Positions 25,010 through 32,850 of a stretch of 38,853 nucleotides of DNA are shown piece after piece. Within the stretch, counting starts at the first letter, position 1. Each line of letters opens with the position of its first letter. The notes beneath the pieces are model-generated. The model had not been told where the DNA came from. It ran no database searches and saw nothing but the letters and a program-made list of their open reading frames with translations. The translations under genes were made by a program, and so were the position numbers. This DNA comes from a virus. The stretch spans positions 1 to 38,853 of the IMG/VR virus record IMGVR_UViG_3300030450_002719; one strand, written 5' to 3'.

Positions 25010-25206
25010 AGCCAACACAACAAGAGCTGGAAAAGCTCAGAACATACGCTCCAGGGTTACTTATAAAAGTAGCCTTGGAGGAAATTTATAAAATCCTGAA
25101 AAAAGAAATACCGGATTTAATAAAAGATATTTTTATCTATGGATTTAAAGCGGGAAAATTTTTTAATTCTCTCTTGTTAAAAATTCAAGCGGCAAGATCA
25201 AGCTGA
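25006..25206 (+). CDS. Small amphipathic protein (66 aa), end of early cassette
   Basis: Start ATG 25006 overlaps the previous stop (ATGA). Sequence MKPTQQELEKLRTYAPGLLI, then KVALEEIYKILKKEIPDLIK and DIFIYGFKAGKFFNSLLLK. The last third is hydrophobic and basic and may associate with membranes. The 3' end overlaps the convergent exonuclease gene by 22 bases. No family recognised. Confidence 0.6.
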   Translation: MKPTQQELEKLRTYAPGLLIKVALEEIYKILKKEIPDLIKDIFIYGFKAGKFFNSLLLKIQAARSS

Positions 25207-26063
25207 GCTAAATAAATATTTAAACGCTCCAGGTATCTTTGCTCTGCTGCCAAAAGGTCAAGCTCACTCATCATTTTTACGGTGGGGGAGCCTGACCTTC
25301 TCGCGCATACGACAACGCCCCCTTTAGCTTTTATTCCTGTGAGGTTTTTCAGGCCCAGGGAATACGCTCCAATCTGATCATAAAATTGTGCGTACATTGC
25401 GTCAGATCGTTCATTCTGACTAGTCTTCCAGTCTAATAAATAAGGCCCATCTCCTTGTACATCCACAAGACAATCACACGTACCAGCAAACCCATGAATG
25501 GCTGTTTTTGTTCCATGAATGGCACTTTTTGGGGTGTAGTGAATGGAAAATTCAACGGCATGAATGGCCGAAATGTTGGCTTCTATAAAAGTCCGTAGAC
25601 CTCTGGCGTAGCCACTGGCGCTCCAGGGGACTTTTGGTGCGTTTTTGATGGCTTTTTGGAGCGCCCATGATGTAATTTTCGGTGGGCATCGCTCCAGGCA
25701 ATCGCCTCCGCTGTCCCATACTCCTCGCTTATTGGCGACTTGTCGCGAAAGTTTTGCTGCAGTTTTGAGGAGATATTCCGCATGGCCGTGTGCAAGATGC
25801 CCTCTTGTGCAGGCAACATCACGCTCCACGGCAGAAGTGGGTCTATTACTCCAACGTTCCAGGGCATCCTTTTGTTCTTGAGGGGCAGTTTCGTTAAGGA
25901 TATGGGTTACTGAGCTATAGACATTCCCTTTGTCATCTCTGTATACCCTGTGGGGAAAATCTGTATTGGAATCATCCCGTACCAGGTTCCACTTCCTTAG
26001 TCCTGCTAGAGCGTTTTGAGTGTCTAGCGTTACATTAGTGGGCATTAAGATACACGTTCCCAT
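25185..26063 (-). CDS. PD-(D/E)XK exonuclease, RecB/Cas4-like (292 aa)
   Basis: Probable 5'-3' recombination or degradation exonuclease. Motifs: an early YSSVTHILNETAP (residues 49-61), RGHLAHGHAEYLLK around 87-100 (motif with conserved His), then FAGTCDCLVDV with D197, and LLDWKTSQNE with D211 and K213, the D-x(n)-D-x-K core of this superfamily; YDQIGAYSLGLKN follows as the usual 'Q...Y' helix. It likely acts with the SSB-like protein. The start is ATG 26063, with MPTNVTLDTQ seven codons in as an alternative. An internal AIHG/AIHA repeat (residues 166-191) is odd. Confidence 0.82.
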   Translation of the reverse strand: MGTCILMPTNVTLDTQNALAGLRKWNLVRDDSNTDFPHRVYRDDKGNVYSSVTHILNETAPQEQKDALERWSNRPTSAVERDVACTRGHLAHGHAEYLLKTAAKLSRQVANKRGVWDSGGDCLERCPPKITSWALQKAIKNAPKVPWSASGYARGLRTFIEANISAIHAVEFSIHYTPKSAIHGTKTAIHGFAGTCDCLVDVQGDGPYLLDWKTSQNERSDAMYAQFYDQIGAYSLGLKNLTGIKAKGGVVVCARRSGSPTVKMMSELDLLAAEQRYLERLNIYLAQLDLAA

Positions 26064-26068
26064 AATTA

Positions 26069-26617
26069 CTATACCATGATTAAGCTACTCGACTTGGGGT
26101 AAAACTCTCCATAGAGTTCTTTTTTTACTTTCAGAGCTTTTTTGGCTTTATTTAATGAGGGAAAAGTTCCAAGATCTATAGGCTGACCTTCGTATTGAAA
26201 AGACACTCTATATCGTCCTCCTGATACATAGTAAATATTTGCATAGCCTGTGGAATTATTCCGATGAATACTTCTGTTCCTACTGTTCTCACCATGAGTC
26301 GCTAGACGTAAATTTGTCCACCGATTATCAAGAGAATTACGGTTTTCATGGTCTACTAATAATTCTCCAGGGTCATCGCCAGTTACCCACACCCAAATTA
26401 ATCTAGCCACTACATAACTACCGCCATTGATATAAGCCCCTCCCCAAAACTTCCTTCTGTTATGAATGGGGCCACCTTCTTTAATGATTCCTACGTGATC
26501 TCCTTTCTTTCTAGTGTTTAGATCTACTGAATGAAGGTAACGCCCTGAATCAGGATCATATGAATGAATTCCACGAAGAAATTCTTGAGAAGGAATAGAT
26601 AAATGAATTTTCACCAT
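26069..26617 (-). CDS. HNH homing endonuclease with AP2-like domain (182 aa)
   Basis: A free-standing homing endonuclease. Residues about 85-115 hold the HNH core: ELLVDHENRNSLDNRWTNLR followed by LATHGENSRNRSIH (HNH_3 type). Residues 117-165 form an AP2-like DNA-binding unit: NNSTGYANIYYVSGGRYRVS, then FQYEGQPIDLGTFPSLNKAK. The ATG has a GAGGA sequence 5-9 bases upstream, better than most genes here, which suits a mobile gene with its own signals. It interrupts the SSB-exonuclease block. Confidence 0.9.
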   Translation of the reverse strand: MVKIHLSIPSQEFLRGIHSYDPDSGRYLHSVDLNTRKKGDHVGIIKEGGPIHNRRKFWGGAYINGGSYVVARLIWVWVTGDDPGELLVDHENRNSLDNRWTNLRLATHGENSRNRSIHRNNSTGYANIYYVSGGRYRVSFQYEGQPIDLGTFPSLNKAKKALKVKKELYGEFYPKSSSLIMV

Positions 26618-26672
26618 ATTTTGTTCCTCGATCTACAGGAGTAGCCCTTATAGCTAGTAGGAATGGCTTTAA

Positions 26673-26855
26673 TCATTTACTCAAAGCCTCCAACGCAGCT
26701 AAATAAGCCTGGGCTTCTTCTAGGTCTGCACAAAATTTGCTAGAGCCGAGATAGGAAGCAAGGAAGCGCGAAAAAGTGCGCTTCCCTCCCTCTATTTCAA
26801 ACCCGTGTATCGTTCCACCCCTTGAAGAGGTGTGAAGTAACTCAGGTTTTTGCAT
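26673..26855 (-). CDS. Small hypothetical protein (60 aa)
   Basis: MQKPELLHTSSRGGTIHGFE then IEGGKRTFSRFLASYLGSSK and a helix DLEEAQAYLAALEALSK. It is directly adjacent to the SSB-like gene (0 bases), so probably co-translated with it. No family recognised; an accessory replication role is inference from position only. Confidence 0.65.
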   Translation of the reverse strand: MQKPELLHTSSRGGTIHGFEIEGGKRTFSRFLASYLGSSKFCADLEEAQAYLAALEALSK

Positions 26856-27440
26856 TTAACCTTCCTTATGTGGGTTTCCCCCGGAAAGTAGGCGGGATAT
26901 GTCAAACCCACCAGATTTGGATTCCTCCCAAGCTGCATTAATGCCGTCTTGAGACCCCTTTTTACGCGGTACTGCTCTAAGGCTGTACTCCGTGTTTAAG
27001 CCATTGCCTTCTTTACCGAGAACAAAATCCCACTCCAGCAAATTGGAATAGTCATCCATCTGGCTAATGGAATCAAATTCACGGTTAATAGACTTTTGAC
27101 TTACCTGAAGAACTTGAACTGAACCAGCGTCATGGTTAAAAACTGGAACAGCGATAGCGAACTTCGCTTGCTCTGGTGCAGAGCCTTCGCGGTTTAGGCG
27201 ACGGGTGTAGTCAGATCCAAACTCTACTTCGATATCTTCAGGTGTTGGTTCATTTCTGAACCTGAATGGCTTAACACTTCCGTCCGATGCCTCACCCCAA
27301 ACTTCGAAAAATTCGAGGGGATTGTCGTCAAGAAGTGCGAAGCGTACTGACGTTCCGCTTTGGATCTTGGAAGGGTTGAGATACCCTCCACCTGAACCAG
27401 CGGCAACAGCAGATGAGGCTTTTTCTGATAGAAAAGGCAT
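26856..27440 (-). CDS. ssb: Phage single-stranded DNA-binding protein (194 aa)
   Basis: Probable ssDNA-binding protein covering replication intermediates. The core resembles SSBs of marine T7-like and siphoviruses: FAIAVPVFNHDAGSVQVLQV then SQKSINREFDSISQMDDYSN, with WDFVLGKEGNGLNTEYSLRA close behind. That 'W-f-l-KeG-gl-T-YSl' segment is a hallmark of gp32/gp2.5-like phage SSBs. The C-terminus contains a flexible Gly/Ser part and ends GGNPHKEG, weaker in acidity than typical SSB tails. First gene behind a TTGACA-17-TACACT promoter. Confidence 0.75.
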   Translation of the reverse strand: MPFLSEKASSAVAAGSGGGYLNPSKIQSGTSVRFALLDDNPLEFFEVWGEASDGSVKPFRFRNEPTPEDIEVEFGSDYTRRLNREGSAPEQAKFAIAVPVFNHDAGSVQVLQVSQKSINREFDSISQMDDYSNLLEWDFVLGKEGNGLNTEYSLRAVPRKKGSQDGINAAWEESKSGGFDISRLLSGGNPHKEG

Positions 27441-27480
27441 TAGTCGGTTAAGCAGTGAGCACTATGCTCTGTGCTCCGCT

Positions 27481-27509
27481 AGTGTAGCAAAGTGACAGAA
27501 CCCTGTCAA
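27481..27509 (-). promoter_or_regulatory. Strong promoter TTGACA-17-TACACT for the SSB block
   Basis: Minus strand: TTGACA (27504-27509), 17 bases, TGC-TACACT (27481-27486), with an extended TG. Transcription goes left to the SSB gene 41 bases away. It shares its centre with the opposite promoter, forming a dyad. Confidence 0.85.
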
Positions 27510-27520
27510 CGCGCTACAAT
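27492..27520 (+). promoter_or_regulatory. Promoter GTGACA-17-TACAAT for the primase-polymerase block
   Basis: GTGACA (27492-27497), 17 bases, TACAAT (27515-27520). Start near 27527, at the base of a leader hairpin, 66 bases before the primase ATG. It interlocks with the minus-strand promoter. Confidence 0.8.
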
Positions 27521-27525
27521 GAAAA

Positions 27526-27556
27526 AACCCCCAAGGCGGGATAAGCCTTGAGGGTT
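27526..27556. other. Leader hairpin of the primase transcript; also terminator-like on the minus strand
   Basis: AACCCCCAAGGC and GCCTTGAGGGTT pair over 12 positions with one mismatch around the loop GGGATAA. On the minus strand it is followed by TTTTTTC, so it could stop leftward transcripts before the promoter pair. On the plus strand it caps the 5' end of the primase mRNA. Confidence 0.6.
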
Positions 27557-27592
27557 AAAACAAGCTCGATGACCTAAAGGAATAGTAGCACA

Positions 27593-29956
27593 ATGAACCT
27601 GCTTGAATTCGTCCAGAAACTTCCTGAAACACTTGTATACGCACCTATATACAAAAAGGGAGCAAAGATGCTCTCGCAAAGAGAAGCAACTGGTAAAAAT
27701 CCTCTTGAATCGGCGTTCCAAAGGAAGTTTTCTCCCTCTGATGTTGCTTTTGAGTTAGAGCGCAACAACAAACTCGGAGCTGTAGGACTATTTACAGGTA
27801 TTCGCGGTAATGGAATTGTCATTCTTGACTGCGATAGAAACCTTTCTGCGTTAAAGAGAAAATGGGGAGACACGCTTAAAGGTGCTCCGTGTATTACCTC
27901 CACCAAGAAAAACGCTGCTAAGTACGTCTTCCGCATCCCACAAGACCTTTGGTACGAAGTTCAAGGGCATGGGCTATCTCAGGCAACAGGAGGGTGCTAC
28001 GAGCTCCTGTGGGGCAGACAGGGATTAATTTTTGGTGACTACCCAGGGGGAAAAGTATCCGAACCAGGGCAATACGGCTTCGAAGGGGATCTGGACAATA
28101 TTCCGGTTGCTCCAGGGTGGTTAATCGCCGAGATGAAAGCGTCTAAAGCCGGAGAAGGAGAAGGCTTCGTAAAAAATAGAAAAGCACTTGATTTATCTGA
28201 CAGAACAGAAGATGAAATTGCTCAAATAATCCAAGAATGCTTAAACGCTATTACGCACCAGGGTGCAGGTAGTCGTGAGCATTGGATCAAGATCGGAATG
28301 GCTATCCATTCTGAACTTCCTAACGATCTTGGTTTAACCCTTTGGTCTGCGTGGTCTGCTCAAGATGCTGAATATGCCGATGAATGGGAGGGAAATGACA
28401 ATCCTTGCTCCCAACCCTGGGGTTCCTTTAGTAGTAGAGGAAGTATTGGTTTAGGAACTCTTATCTGGCTAGCGGATCAGGAAGATCCAAAGAGGTTGCG
28501 ATTTCAAGAGTCAAGCAGGGCAATTATTGAGAAAGCGGAAGCTGATCAGGTTCAGAAAATACGGACATCGACTCTTCCTTTCCCAGAGGTAATGAAGCAG
28601 GCAAAAGAAATTCTCCAACTAGAGAATCCTGCGGAAATGAACTACAAGTTGAACGCTCTTGCGCTCCAGGCTGGTTATAGAGATCAGGTTGCATTAGAGA
28701 AACTTATCGTTGATCAGATTCAGTTTGAAGGCGCAACCGGGTTAATGAAGGTAAAGGATCTGATGAATATGGAGGGAAGGAGGGATTATTTGATACCCGA
28801 TGTACTACCTACCCCGTCTGTTGTTTTGGTTTACGGAGCAGGTGGGGACGGAAAGTCAATGTGCGCCTGGGCTTTAGCAAAACATATTGCAACTGGTACT
28901 CCTTTCGTGGTTAAAGGTAAGCATTTACCAGTGCAACAGGGGCCTGTCCTTCTCTTGAATGGCGACCAGCCACTAGTCCAGTTAAAGGAACAGTTATCGG
29001 AAGTCGACTTTCCTTTGGACGACACTACTCACGTTCAAACAGATTGGTCGCTCCAGCGTTATGCCCAGTTTGTGAACTTGATGGAAAGAATTAACCCAAG
29101 TCTTGTGGTAATTGATTCTCTGATTGGGTGCAGTGGAGGAAGGGCATTTGACGAGAACAAATCTGACTTTGCAACTCCTCTTTACTGGCTGACAAGAAAC
29201 AACGGTGTGCTGTTTCCAGCCACAACGATTCTCCTGATCCACCATGCAAATAAGAATGGTGGTTTCCGTGGCACCAGTGCAATTCGTGATGCTGTGGACG
29301 AAACTTGGGCTCTGAAGATGCCATCAGATAAACAGATCGAAACAGTAGGAAAGCACTCACGAATTATCAACGTCGAGAAGTCAAGAAGCGGAAGATCAGG
29401 AACTTCACTGATTATGCGAATGGAAGACGATCTCAGTTTTAGCGTTAGTGACTACACGCCGGAAATGGATAAAGAAGATTCTTCACCTGCGGGAATCATT
29501 GACCGAGTTCTACACAGACTGAGAGTTGTTTATCCAGGGGAGCGCACCAGGGCTGACCTAAATGCTGATCCTCTTGTTGGAGGAAAAGTAGCTGCCATTA
29601 AAAAATCGCTCCAACGTTTAGAAAAGAGAGGATTAATCGAAGTCCGTCACTCTCCACAAGGGAACATATATAAAGCAGTCCTCGCGCGTGGAGAGGGTAC
29701 GTATATGTGTCCCACCCTAGGAAAAGATAGTGGTGGAGAGGAAAAAGACATGGGACAGACCCCTGGGACAGAGCCAAGTTGTCCCACCCCTGACATAAAA
29801 GACCCTGTCCCACCCCCTTGTCCCACCCCAGATCCCAGTGCTGGTACGGAAAGTGCTCTAGATGGGACATCTGGGATATATCCCCGCGCGCGCGAGGGAC
29901 GAACTACCGCTGAAATACAAGCTCTAAAAGAGGCCGCTTTTAAACTATGGGATTAA
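27593..29956 (+). CDS. Primase-polymerase / helicase fusion (787 aa)
   Basis: A replication initiator in one chain. Residues 1-180: bifunctional primase-polymerase (Prim-Pol) domain with GLFTGIRGNGIVILDCDRN; D79 and D81 are the expected metal ligands. Residues 205-295: PriCT-like linker (GAGSREHWIKIGMAIHSE, LTLWSAWSAQ). Residues 400-600: RepA/AAA_25-type helicase with Walker A GAGGDGKS (K421), Walker B LVVIDSL (504-510), and sensor LLIHHANKNGGFRGTSAIRD. Residues about 630-700: winged-helix segment (VAAIKKSLQRLEKRGLIEVR). The last 85 residues are a Pro/Thr/Cys-rich tail with CPTP repeats, whose DNA holds an unusual 7-copy motif. It heads the polymerase operon. Confidence 0.9.
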   Translation: MNLLEFVQKLPETLVYAPIYKKGAKMLSQREATGKNPLESAFQRKFSPSDVAFELERNNKLGAVGLFTGIRGNGIVILDCDRNLSALKRKWGDTLKGAPCITSTKKNAAKYVFRIPQDLWYEVQGHGLSQATGGCYELLWGRQGLIFGDYPGGKVSEPGQYGFEGDLDNIPVAPGWLIAEMKASKAGEGEGFVKNRKALDLSDRTEDEIAQIIQECLNAITHQGAGSREHWIKIGMAIHSELPNDLGLTLWSAWSAQDAEYADEWEGNDNPCSQPWGSFSSRGSIGLGTLIWLADQEDPKRLRFQESSRAIIEKAEADQVQKIRTSTLPFPEVMKQAKEILQLENPAEMNYKLNALALQAGYRDQVALEKLIVDQIQFEGATGLMKVKDLMNMEGRRDYLIPDVLPTPSVVLVYGAGGDGKSMCAWALAKHIATGTPFVVKGKHLPVQQGPVLLLNGDQPLVQLKEQLSEVDFPLDDTTHVQTDWSLQRYAQFVNLMERINPSLVVIDSLIGCSGGRAFDENKSDFATPLYWLTRNNGVLFPATTILLIHHANKNGGFRGTSAIRDAVDETWALKMPSDKQIETVGKHSRIINVEKSRSGRSGTSLIMRMEDDLSFSVSDYTPEMDKEDSSPAGIIDRVLHRLRVVYPGERTRADLNADPLVGGKVAAIKKSLQRLEKRGLIEVRHSPQGNIYKAVLARGEGTYMCPTLGKDSGGEEKDMGQTPGTEPSCPTPDIKDPVPPPCPTPDPSAGTESALDGTSGIYPRAREGRTTAEIQALKEAAFKLWD
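29708..29869. repeat. Seven copies of TGTCCCA / TGGGACA in 162 bases
   Basis: TGTCCCA at 29708, 29780, 29806 and 29819; TGGGACA at 29751, 29764 and 29863. They lie in different codon frames (giving CPT, GQT, GTE, DGT), so the repeat is a DNA feature and not only a protein repeat. A CGCGCGCGCG run at 29885-29894 follows directly. Candidate iteron-like binding sites or origin. Confidence 0.75.
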
Positions 29957-30300
29957 GAGCAGAGGACTACATCCCTTTTTGCCCTGGGTTCTTTGCAGAA
30001 GAAGAAACGTTTGCTGGAGCGTCTATGTCTCCCGTACACCCTGAAGCTATTAGGAAGGAGCACTCAGAAAACGGTTATATCTGCTGTACGTGGTCTTTAT
30101 GGGCTTGGACTTCTTTTAAATACGTAGAAGGCTCTGGCAAAATTCCTCATTATTCCTATTACCTAGACCCTGTAGATGCTTGGTTAGATGTATTTGAACA
30201 TGTTTCTGATAGATCCCTTTATTCCGATGAAAAACGTGCCAATGCTAAGAAAGACATAGCAACTTATGTTGCTAAAACCAAAGGTAAAAAGAAAAAATGA
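29947..30300 (+). CDS. Hypothetical protein (117 aa)
   Basis: Overlaps the primase end by 10 bases. Sequence LRAEDYIPFCPGFFAEEETF, then YICCTWSLWAWTSFKYVEGS and YSYYLDPVDAWLDVFEHVSD, ending in a Lys-rich tail KTKGKKKK. It is rich in aromatic residues and cysteines (CC pair). No family recognised. Its ATGA overlap with the next gene and place between primase and polymerase suggest a replication accessory, by position only. Confidence 0.7.
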   Translation: MGLRAEDYIPFCPGFFAEEETFAGASMSPVHPEAIRKEHSENGYICCTWSLWAWTSFKYVEGSGKIPHYSYYLDPVDAWLDVFEHVSDRSLYSDEKRANAKKDIATYVAKTKGKKKK

Positions 30301-30647
30301 CTTTATGGCAACGACTTAAGCATGCTTTATTTGGTAAACCGGAAGAAGAGGTGCAAAATAGACATGTTGACGAACTAACGGTTCCTGTGAGAAAAGAGCA
30401 CATTCAGTTAGCTGTCTTTCAGGTTCCCTATGACGCTGGGCCTATGGCTAGTGTCCGATACACCGCTTACGGAGACGACGGGAAACCTGTTGTAGTAGAG
30501 CAGATTGATTACGGATACCGAGCAGAAGATTTAGCTCAATTCGACATGGAAACAACTAATGCTCTGGCTATGGGTGTAGACGTGACAATATTTACGAAGA
30601 CAGATATAGAAATGTTTCCAAAGCTTGCAAGGTATACCAAAAGTTGA
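30297..30647 (+). CDS. Hypothetical protein (116 aa)
   Basis: MTLWQRLKHALFGKPEEEVQ opens with an amphipathic helix. It continues IQLAVFQVPYDAGPMASVRY, TAYGDDGKPVVVEQIDYGYR and ends TKTDIEMFPKLARYTKS, a small mixed alpha/beta fold. It overlaps the upstream gene by 4 bases. No family recognised. A promoter-like site overlaps its end region. Confidence 0.7.
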   Translation: MTLWQRLKHALFGKPEEEVQNRHVDELTVPVRKEHIQLAVFQVPYDAGPMASVRYTAYGDDGKPVVVEQIDYGYRAEDLAQFDMETTNALAMGVDVTIFTKTDIEMFPKLARYTKS

Positions 30648-30654
30648 TTGATGT

Positions 30655-30694
30655 GCTACATTAATGGGGTAGCAAGCGGTAACTTCCGCACCCC
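30655..30694 (+). promoter_or_regulatory. Extended -10 (TGCTACATT) and leader hairpin
   Basis: TACATT at 30657-30662 with an upstream TG; start near 30669. The leader folds: GGGGT (30666-30670) with ACCCC (30690-30694) and inside it GCGG (30676-30679) with CCGC (30686-30689). It leaves only six A/T bases before the ATG at 30701, so it could affect translation start. Confidence 0.45.
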
Positions 30695-30700
30695 TAAAAA

Positions 30701-30916
30701 ATGACCCAAGACGAAATTTTCTGGACACTCCAGACAGCTATTAAGCATGGTGGTGGTTTTATGCGCCGCCTTGCTGAAGCAGCACTAATTGCTGATGCTG
30801 ACAACAAGGCAAAGATTTTTGAAACATGGCCATCACTTATTTCTGTGTACGGCCCTAGCTCTGTTTTCTATGAGAAACCAAAGAGCCCTGAACTACCTAA
30901 TCTCCATAATTTATAA
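30701..30916 (+). CDS. Small protein before DNA polymerase (71 aa)
   Basis: MTQDEIFWTLQTAIKHGGGF, then MRRLAEAALIADADNKAKIF and ETWPSLISVYGPSSVFYEKP. 'FWTLQTAIKHGGGFMRRLAEAAL..AD..N...I...WP....YGP.S.FY' is a compact helical protein I have seen next to phage replication genes, of unknown role. Its stop overlaps the polymerase ATG (TAATG), so the two are tightly coupled. Confidence 0.75.
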   Translation: MTQDEIFWTLQTAIKHGGGFMRRLAEAALIADADNKAKIFETWPSLISVYGPSSVFYEKPKSPELPNLHNL

Positions 30917-32850
30917 TGACAAACTACACAGTGTACTACGGTATTGAGCATCTTCATAAGCTCAATACATGCACCAGTATTGCCCTAGATACTGAAACAC
31001 TCCAGATTTCACCGGAGCAGGGAAAACTTCGTCTTATTCAGCTTGGTAATAAGGCGCGTGAAACCATTGTTATTATTGACTGTTTTCAATTAGAGGACTC
31101 TGATTGGGAAAAATTAACGCAGTTCTGTGATAACGGGGAGCGTTTTTGGATAGCGCACAATGCTGTTTTTGATATTGCCTGGCTACAGGCGCAAGGAATT
31201 TTCCCTAGAGGGAGGTTTGGATGCACCATGTTAGCCAGCAGACTTCTAAACAATGGCATACCGAATGTAAGTCATAGACTGGACTCTATAAGTAAAAGGC
31301 ATCTGGACATTGAAGTTTCTAAGGAGCAACAGACTTCTGATTGGGGTGCTTTTGAATTAAGTGAAGAACAACTTTTATACGCAGCAAAAGATGTAGAAAT
31401 TTTATTGGATTTAGAAATAGAGCTAGATAAAAGACTAGCTATAGGACAACTTCAAGCAGCTTATGCTTTGGAGTGCAACGCGCTACCTGCCCTTGCTCAG
31501 ATGTGGAGAACAGGTTTGCCCTGGAACCCTCAAGCCTTAGAACAATGTCGGGTTGACTACGAGCACGATGCCAAAGAGATGGGCAGAGAGTTTCTTAGAG
31601 AACTAGATAATGCTTTACCTGAAGACCAAAAACTACCTAGAGAAGGAGATACAAGAATTAAGTACTTGGAAGGGAAACTTTCTGAAATGGGAAACTCTTT
31701 TACAGAAAGAACGATATGGAATAGAGAGCTAGAACAGCTTTACGAAGATAGAGAAGTAGCTGACTTCAATTTACGTACCAAAGATGAGGGCTCTATCCGA
31801 CTCGGTACTAAAAAATATAAAGGGTTCAATATCAACAGCCCTAAGCAGTTACTCGAAAAATTCGAGACAGTGCTGGGTTCCACCCCGAGGGATGTGAACG
31901 GAAAACCCAGCGCCTCGCGTCAAGTTTTGCGGAATTATTCGGCTGATCACGAGGTAATTCAAATGTATCTCACTTGGAAGAAAACGGAGAAAAGAAGACA
32001 AATGATAACTTCAATCCAAGAAAAAATGGACGCAGACGGTTTCGTTCGTGCGTCTTACATGCAGTTGGGAGCAGACACGGGAAGAATGTCCTGTATAAAA
32101 CCCAATAACCAACAAATACCAAGAGACCCTACTTTTAGGCAGTGCGTTGAAGCTCCGGAAGGGTGGAAATTGGTGGACGCTGACTACGGACAGATGGAAC
32201 TAAGACTTGCCGCTGCTCTATCGAAGGATGAAAAGATGATTGAGGTTTTTAAGAATAACGAAGACCTTCATGAAGTAACTGCTGAGGCGATTGGATGCGA
32301 TAGGCAGATAGCAAAGTCGGCAAACTTTGGTCTCCTATATGGAGCAGGAGCAGAGGGTCTTCGAAATTATGCAGGAGCTAATGGGATCAAGATGACTAAA
32401 GAAGAAGCGGAAGAGATTCGTACCAACTGGCTTACTACGTTCAGTGGTATTAAGACTTGGCAAATTAAAAACCAAGAAAAGGTAACTGAAACAGAGCACC
32501 ATGAATGGCCCGAAATTCGTATACCGAAAACAGGGATGCGAAGGTTCGTAAGAGGAGACTTAAACAGAGTTACTGTTAGGTGTAACACCCCCATACAAGG
32601 AGCAGGAGCAGCGATTCTTAAATGTGCGCTTGGTAATTTATGGCCTGAAATTAAAAAAGCAGGAGAAAACAAGGTAAAAATTGCTGCTGCAATTCACGAC
32701 GAAATACTTTTACTTGTTAAAGAAAACGAGGCAGAACACTGGGCTTCTGTTTTACGAGAGAAAATGGAGGATGCGGAGGCTAAATGGTTGGGAGATATCC
32801 CGGCATTAGCAGAAACTTCTATTGGCAAAACCTGGAGGGAAGTCCATTGA
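30916..32850 (+). CDS. polA: Family A DNA polymerase with 3'-5' exonuclease (644 aa)
   Basis: Replicative polymerase. The exonuclease domain (residues 1-190) has D25-x-E27 (SIALDTETLQ), IAHNAVFDIAWLQ with N82/D86, and LYAAKDVEILL with Y155/D159: all three exo motifs are intact. Polymerase motifs: A, LVDADYGQMELRLAA with catalytic D423; B, R463-x3-K467-x3-F471-x3-Y475 in DRQIAKSANFGLLYG; C, AAIHDEILLL with D595. The residue matching E. coli Pol I 762 is Phe (F471), the ancestral, high-fidelity state. There is no 5'-3' exonuclease domain. Length is typical for phage Pol A. Confidence 0.97.
   Translation: MTNYTVYYGIEHLHKLNTCTSIALDTETLQISPEQGKLRLIQLGNKARETIVIIDCFQLEDSDWEKLTQFCDNGERFWIAHNAVFDIAWLQAQGIFPRGRFGCTMLASRLLNNGIPNVSHRLDSISKRHLDIEVSKEQQTSDWGAFELSEEQLLYAAKDVEILLDLEIELDKRLAIGQLQAAYALECNALPALAQMWRTGLPWNPQALEQCRVDYEHDAKEMGREFLRELDNALPEDQKLPREGDTRIKYLEGKLSEMGNSFTERTIWNRELEQLYEDREVADFNLRTKDEGSIRLGTKKYKGFNINSPKQLLEKFETVLGSTPRDVNGKPSASRQVLRNYSADHEVIQMYLTWKKTEKRRQMITSIQEKMDADGFVRASYMQLGADTGRMSCIKPNNQQIPRDPTFRQCVEAPEGWKLVDADYGQMELRLAAALSKDEKMIEVFKNNEDLHEVTAEAIGCDRQIAKSANFGLLYGAGAEGLRNYAGANGIKMTKEEAEEIRTNWLTTFSGIKTWQIKNQEKVTETEHHEWPEIRIPKTGMRRFVRGDLNRVTVRCNTPIQGAGAAILKCALGNLWPEIKKAGENKVKIAAAIHDEILLLVKENEAEHWASVLREKMEDAEAKWLGDIPALAETSIGKTWREVH

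Noticed and set aside
25555-25720. AIHG/AIHA repeats in the exonuclease as a separate repeat element
   Set aside because: Only four short imperfect copies within an otherwise normal protein; too weak to call.
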